The notes beneath the pieces were generated by a model, which worked only from the letters and a program-made list of their open reading frames with translations, had not been told where the DNA came from and searched no databases. A stretch of DNA of 10,074 nt, taken from Deltaproteobacteria bacterium (GTDB taxonomy: Bacteria > SAR324 > NAC60-12). Where the stretch lies: assembly GCA_002730365.1 (NCBI GenBank), contig PBZZ01000078.1, positions 1-10,074 on the forward strand. The letters run 5' to 3'. Made by a program: the position numbers and the translations under genes. This document shows positions 6,118-10,074 of the stretch, piece after piece (position 1 is the first letter of the stretch; each line of letters opens with the position of its first letter).

Positions 6118-8816
6118 GATGCCTTTCTCATTGACTCCAGTTCCTGGAGTTGCTTTTCAAGAGCAGTCATTGTCTTCTGAGAAGATTCTAACTTCTCTCG
6201 CAATTCGCTGACTACGCTCTCGGGGGCTTTGGCCAAAAATCCCTGATTGATAAGTTTTTGCTGACTTTTCCTGAAGAACTCTTCTTCCTTCTTGAACTTT
6301 TTCTGCAAGGAGAGAATTTCCTCACTCCAATCCACATCTCCAGCATCAATCAGGGCCAAGGTGTCCGAAAAGTAGCTGCTCAGCGCAGCATCCTGATTAC
6401 TGACATTGGGCTCCTTAGATTCGATACTTAAGGAACTGAGTCGCGCCAATCTGAGGATCAAGTCCTTGTGCTCATTCAGTAATTCTGTGTGTTGTATTGA
6501 CTGCAAAGTGGCTGGAATCTGTTTGTCCATTCCCAAACGGGCTTTATCTCGCAATGCGCGTATCGTCGTAATGGCGTCTTTGATGTATTCGATGCGGGAA
6601 TGACTCTCAGGATACTCATGCTGCTCAATAACTGTTGGCCAATCGCTACCAATCAACAACCTTGGTTGATGGAATTCCTTCCATAGAGCCTCGGTTACAA
6701 AGGGCACGAAAGGATGTAATAAACGCAGGAGGGTTGTGAAGCTGTAAGCAAGTACCTGGTTATCAATTGCTGTACGCTGAGGTTTTTTATCAATCTCCAG
6801 ATACCAGTCACAGTACTCGTTCCAGAAAAAGCTGCGCAGCTGATCAATCGCATCGGAGAGTCTGTATTGCTCCAACAACCTTTGGGTATCACTAACAGTG
6901 TGTCGAATTTGATGTAGCAACCATCGGGAGTGGTCTTCCTCAACCTTTAATGGAGGTGTCACCGGAGTATGCTCGGGTAAGTTCATCAGGATGTAGCGTC
7001 CTGCGTTCCAAAGCTTGTTGGCGAAGCGACGACAGCTTTCCAATTTTTCAGGATAAAGGCGCAGATCCTGCCCCGGCCCGGTTCCTACGAGCAATGCTAA
7101 CCGTAGCGCATCCGTTCCGTAATCACGGATGCTCTCTAGTGGATCGATACAAGTTGCTGGGTCCGACTTTGACATTTTCTTCCCCTCTTTGGTTCGGACT
7201 AAACCATGGAGATATACCGTCTGGAACGGAACCTCTTCCACCATGTAGGTGGTCATTAGGATCATCCTTGCCACCCAGAAGAAGAGGATATCGTACCCCG
7301 TTTCCATCACTTGGGTTGGGTGGAATTTTTGATAATCTGGGCTTTGCTTTAGTAACTCCTTGAAAGAAATTGAGGTGTCCGCTGCATTTTCTGGATCCAC
7401 CAAGGTGCTCCACGTCCAAAGTGCTGAGGAAAACCAGGTATCTAGCGTATCTTCATCCTGCCTCCAGCCCTCCCCATTTGGGGCAACACCGATTTGAATT
7501 TCTGCAGAATCTCTTTCTCCTCGATACCACACAGGAACCCTGTGGCCCCACCAGATTTGCCGAGAAATGCACCAATCTCGAAGATTCTCAACCCAATGAA
7601 AGTAGGTGTTGTTGAAGCGATCTGGCACAATTTGAATGTTCCCTTCACGCACAACTGCGATAAGAATTTCACGCAGGCTCCGCTTTTCACTTTTCCAAGG
7701 CACTACAGACTTATTGACATCAATGAACCACTGCTCGCGTATCTGTGGTTCTATAGAACCACCACCACGACTGTTGAAGGCTTTACTGTTGACATAGTCT
7801 CCATCTGTTTTGACGAGCAAACCCTTGGATGCCAACTTCTCAACAATTTTAGGTCTTGCTTCCTCGATGGGCATCCCTGCGAATTCTCCAGCATTTGCCA
7901 GCAAGCACCCCTGAAAATCGATAATCTGTTCCTTGTCTAATTGGTGTCGCTCTGCGATCTCAAAATCTGTGTGATCGTGCCATGGAGTGATCGTCATCAC
8001 TCCCGTTCCAAAGGATGGATCCACGACGGAATCCTTGATGATCGTAGCCTCGACAGGCCCATTGATCCACTCACACTCAAAGGTATCACCGTGATTGAAC
8101 TCTGAGTAACGCTCATCATCTGGATGCATCACGACATACTTGTCACCAAATTTTGTCTCTGGACGAACCGTTCCAATCTGGAAAGGTCCATACTGAAAGG
8201 TATAGAAGGGAGATGCCACTTCCTTACGGTCCACCTCATCGTCTGAGACATTGGTTTGTAGCTTCGGATCCCAGTTAACGATTCGGTGTCCACGATAGAT
8301 CAGACCATCTGCATACATCTGCGAGAAGGTTTCATTAACACATCGATTCAGCTGAGGATCCATCGTGTAGCGATCCCTTGACCAATCACAACTGGACCCC
8401 ATCGCGCGTACTTGGTTTTTGATCGTATCCCTTGAATTCAACACATAATCTGTGATCCGCCTTAAGACTTCTTCCCTGCCCAACTCTTTTCTTGGGTCGG
8501 TAATTCCTTCTTCTCGCTGAATTTTCTGTAAAACCACGTTCTCAGTGGCGATCGCGGCGTGGTCTGTACCAGGTACCCAGAGTGCTTCGTAGCCACGCAT
8601 CCGATGCCAGCGAATCAGAATATCTTCCAGTGCCAACATAACCGCGTGCCCCACATGCAATTGACCTGTGGCATTTGGAGGAGGCATGGAGATGGTGAAG
8701 CCGGGCTTATCGGATTGAGCATCCGCTTGAAACCAACCACCTTCTTCCCACTGTTGATAGAGATTAGTTTCAAATTCCTGGGGGCTATATGTCTTGGCAA
8801 GAGATGTCATGGCCAT
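6114..8816 (-). CDS. valS: Valyl-tRNA synthetase
   Basis: ValS charges tRNA-Val with valine in the cytoplasm and hydrolyses mischarged Thr-tRNA. The 900-residue product is a complete class Ia synthetase. The HIGH-type motif is HVGH at 54-57 within PPPNATGQLHVGH. The CP1 editing domain occupies about 200-345, including TVRPETKFGD at 216-225. The second half of the Rossmann fold carries DWCISRQIWWGHRVPVW at about 414-430 and KMSKS at 547-551. A helical anticodon-binding domain spans about 600-770, and a charged C-terminal coiled coil (about 835-897) is the tRNA-arm typical of ValRS. Two ATGs (8816 and 8810) are possible starts; neither has a clear Shine-Dalgarno, so the first is kept. The gene follows dapB by 52 bases with no visible terminator, and its stop codon overlaps the small ORF downstream. 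Confidence 0.98.
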   Translation of the reverse strand: MAMTSLAKTYSPQEFETNLYQQWEEGGWFQADAQSDKPGFTISMPPPNATGQLHVGHAVMLALEDILIRWHRMRGYEALWVPGTDHAAIATENVVLQKIQREEGITDPRKELGREEVLRRITDYVLNSRDTIKNQVRAMGSSCDWSRDRYTMDPQLNRCVNETFSQMYADGLIYRGHRIVNWDPKLQTNVSDDEVDRKEVASPFYTFQYGPFQIGTVRPETKFGDKYVVMHPDDERYSEFNHGDTFECEWINGPVEATIIKDSVVDPSFGTGVMTITPWHDHTDFEIAERHQLDKEQIIDFQGCLLANAGEFAGMPIEEARPKIVEKLASKGLLVKTDGDYVNSKAFNSRGGGSIEPQIREQWFIDVNKSVVPWKSEKRSLREILIAVVREGNIQIVPDRFNNTYFHWVENLRDWCISRQIWWGHRVPVWYRGERDSAEIQIGVAPNGEGWRQDEDTLDTWFSSALWTWSTLVDPENAADTSISFKELLKQSPDYQKFHPTQVMETGYDILFFWVARMILMTTYMVEEVPFQTVYLHGLVRTKEGKKMSKSDPATCIDPLESIRDYGTDALRLALLVGTGPGQDLRLYPEKLESCRRFANKLWNAGRYILMNLPEHTPVTPPLKVEEDHSRWLLHQIRHTVSDTQRLLEQYRLSDAIDQLRSFFWNEYCDWYLEIDKKPQRTAIDNQVLAYSFTTLLRLLHPFVPFVTEALWKEFHQPRLLIGSDWPTVIEQHEYPESHSRIEYIKDAITTIRALRDKARLGMDKQIPATLQSIQHTELLNEHKDLILRLARLSSLSIESKEPNVSNQDAALSSYFSDTLALIDAGDVDWSEEILSLQKKFKKEEEFFRKSQQKLINQGFLAKAPESVVSELREKLESSQKTMTALEKQLQELESMRKAS

Positions 8817-8868
8817 TTGAATGACGAGGTTGGCAGAAATTCAACAATCATTTAGAGTCAGCATTTAT

Positions 8869-9606
8869 TCAGAGCAGGTGTTCGAGGCCATAGAAGAGTT
8901 GCTGAGTTCCAATTACTTTTCGGCAAGCGAGGCAAACGCCAGGCATGAAGGATTCCCTGTGAATGGAGTCATGTCGAATGGTCAGAGTTTCTCCAGTTCC
9001 CCCAAAGATTACTTCTTGGTGGGCAACCAACCCTGGCAATCTCAGAGAATGAACCCGGACTCCATGTACTTCTGATCCCCGAGCACCTTCAAACAACTCC
9101 TTCTCTTCTACAAGAGCCTTTGGTATTTCCTTGCGGGCTTCAGCGATTAGCTGTGCAGTCTTGACTGCGGTTCCTGAGGGAGCATCAGCTTTTCGATTAT
9201 GGTGGAGTTCAATGACCTCTACATCGGGCAGATACTTAGCAGCGTCCTGCGCATATTTCATCAATAGTACTGCCCCAATCGCGAAATTTGGGGCAATTAA
9301 CCCTCCAATGCCCTTATCTTGAGCCAATTGCTGGAGTTTTACCACCTGCTCCGCCAAGAGACCGCTGGTTCCAACGACGGGATGCACTCCAGCTTCCAGA
9401 ATCTTACGAGTATTTTCAAACGCAGCGGCAGCCGTTGTGAAATCAACCACTGCTTGCGCCTGGCTAGCATTAATTCTGGCAATCAGATCATCACCCAGGT
9501 CTGTCTGATCCACTAGTTCGAGATCTGCTGCTGCTGTAACTGCTTTGACAACTTCCTGGCCCATACGGCCTTCAGCGCCGTTCACCAAAACACGAATTTT
9601 CTCCAT
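8869..9606 (-). CDS. dapB: 4-hydroxy-tetrahydrodipicolinate reductase (DapB)
   Basis: DapB reduces 4-hydroxy-tetrahydrodipicolinate with NAD(P)H in the lysine/diaminopimelate pathway, feeding protein synthesis and peptidoglycan. The 245-residue product begins with the nucleotide-binding motif NGAEGRMGQEV (9-19). GTSG at 79-82 and APNFAIGAVLLM at 105-116 match the family, and the catalytic signature ELHHNRKADAPSGTA at 133-147 carries His135 (general acid) and Lys139. The C-terminal stretch GLVAHQEVIFGGTGETLTIRH at about 192-212 is full and conserved. The short length and this stretch look more like cyanobacterial/Firmicute DapB than the longer E. coli form (an impression). The ATG at 9606 puts the Rossmann motif at the right place, but I see no Shine-Dalgarno. 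It is separated from aceF by 167 bases, so it probably heads the dapB-valS-HAD transcript. Confidence 0.96.
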   Translation of the reverse strand: MEKIRVLVNGAEGRMGQEVVKAVTAAADLELVDQTDLGDDLIARINASQAQAVVDFTTAAAAFENTRKILEAGVHPVVGTSGLLAEQVVKLQQLAQDKGIGGLIAPNFAIGAVLLMKYAQDAAKYLPDVEVIELHHNRKADAPSGTAVKTAQLIAEARKEIPKALVEEKELFEGARGSEVHGVRVHSLRLPGLVAHQEVIFGGTGETLTIRHDSIHRESFMPGVCLACRKVIGTQQLFYGLEHLL

Positions 9607-9773
9607 TTTAGAACTTATTTAGGGTTGGAATTAGCTACAAATGAGAAGAAAAGCAAGGAAGGCTGGCTTGATTGAGTTGTGAGCTACGCGTGGAGCCAAT
9701 TCAATATTTAAAGAAGGTGTTGGATAACTTCTGTAATAAACAGTTTAGCATTAAAGCACGACACAAATTCTTC
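9607..9773. other. Intergenic region between aceF and dapB
   Basis: This 167-base gap has no coding frame that I can support. I found no convincing -35/-10 pair for dapB and no terminator-like hairpin with a T-run for aceF. The only structure seen is a four-pair inverted repeat, CTGT/ACAG at 9731-9743 with a five-base loop, which is too weak to interpret. Confidence 0.5.
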
Positions 9774-10074
9774 TTAAAGCAAAACTCGACGAATATCGGT
9801 CAGGTACTTACCAAGGGACGCTACAAATCGGGCTGCTTCCGCTCCGTCAATCACTCGATGATCATAGGACACGTCAACCGGTTGCATCAATCGAGGAACA
9901 AATTCTTTACCATTCCAAACCGGCTGCATGCGAGAGCGCGTCAAGCCAAGGATCGCAACCTCTGGAGCATTGACCAGAGGAGTGAAAGCTGTACCCCCAA
10001 TTCCACCCAGGCTCGAAATCGTCATTGAACCTCCCTGCATGTCCTGACTCTTGAGCTTTCCATCACGCGCCTTT
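9774..10074 (-). CDS. aceF: Dihydrolipoyllysine acetyltransferase (pyruvate dehydrogenase E2), C-terminal end, cut by window edge
   Basis: This is the last 99 codons of a 2-oxo acid dehydrogenase E2 catalytic domain; E2 moves the acetyl group from lipoyl-lysine to CoA in the core of the pyruvate dehydrogenase complex. The frame is open to the right edge, so an internal Met at 10040 is not the start. Conserved elements are KARDGKL at the edge, [29 protein letters not shown], and the active-site signature [13 protein letters not shown], whose His and Asp catalyse acetyl transfer. The ending LTDIRRVLL is typical of this family. The pattern is closest, from memory, to the proteobacterial AceF (E2p) rather than the succinyltransferase SucB, which usually ends differently; another acyl specificity is not fully excluded. 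No lipoyl or E1-binding domain can be seen here because they lie upstream of the window. Confidence 0.92.
   Translation of the reverse strand, partial: KARDGKLKSQDMQGGSMTISSLGGIGGTAFTPLVNAPEVAILGLTRSRMQPVWNGKEFVPRLMQPVDVSYDHRVIDGAEAARFVASLGKYLTDIRRVLL

Noticed and set aside
7740..7800. ValRS segment NSRGGGSIEPQ lacks the Cys/Arg-Ser pattern seen in many ValRS proteins; considered as an oddity.
   Set aside because: E. coli-type ValRS has a closely similar DRGGVVIEP segment, so this is normal variation.
7494..7940. A 148-codon open frame on the plus strand inside valS (and other plus-strand frames at 6950-7363 and 5506-5928).
   Set aside because: These are antisense shadows of well-supported genes; their products have no family features and low-complexity, arginine/proline/cysteine-rich composition typical of antisense frames.
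1..10074. Search by eye for CRISPR repeats, insertion sequences, tRNA or rRNA genes, toxin-antitoxin pairs and tandem repeats.
   Set aside because: None found: no regularly spaced repeats, no terminal inverted repeats with a transposase, no tRNA-like sequence, and nearly all sequence is covered by ordinary genes on one strand.

Overview
All ten recognisable or likely genes lie on the minus strand, so transcription runs from the right end of the window to the left. The set points to a Gram-negative bacterium: dTDP-rhamnose enzymes, a class A penicillin-binding protein with an N-terminal membrane anchor, and a pyruvate-dehydrogenase-type E2 C-terminus of proteobacterial style. Base composition is moderate (roughly 46-50% G+C where I counted), except the cysN end, which is richer. 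I cannot name the species. Protein style (gammaproteobacterial-like AceF end, DapB more like cyanobacterial/Firmicute forms) would fit an uncultured marine proteobacterium or SAR324-type lineage, but that is inference.

In transcription order: (1) the last 99 codons of aceF, the E2 acetyltransferase of pyruvate dehydrogenase, then a 167-base gap. (2) A housekeeping run: dapB (lysine/diaminopimelate synthesis), valS (valyl-tRNA synthetase), a small ORF that starts inside the valS stop codon (ATGA overlap) but appears broken by a one-base frameshift, and a HAD-family phosphatase. (3) A 150-base gap with the best promoter candidate in the window, followed by a Bax-inhibitor-1/YccA-type membrane protein, a bifunctional peptidoglycan synthase (PBP1A type), rmlA and rmlC. 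BI-1 and PBP are 9 bases apart, PBP and rmlA 77 apart, and rmlA/rmlC overlap by 11, so these four probably form one envelope-related operon. (4) A 300-base AT-rich intergenic stretch, then the first 164 codons of cysN (GTPase subunit of ATP sulfurylase), cut by the left edge.

Functionally, the BI-1/PBP/rmlAC block joins cell-wall polymerisation with activated-rhamnose supply for surface polysaccharide. DapB makes a lysine/diaminopimelate precursor, which also feeds the peptidoglycan peptide in Gram-negatives. The cysN gene supplies activated sulfate, for cysteine or for sulfated surface sugars, but has no cysD directly upstream.

I see no mobile element, CRISPR array, tRNA, rRNA or phage gene. 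The window is mostly ordinary core genome. The points most worth a second look are the frameshifted small ORF between valS and the HAD gene, the cysN start without a preceding cysD and with different base composition, and palindromic or hairpin signals in front of rmlA, BI-1 and cysN.
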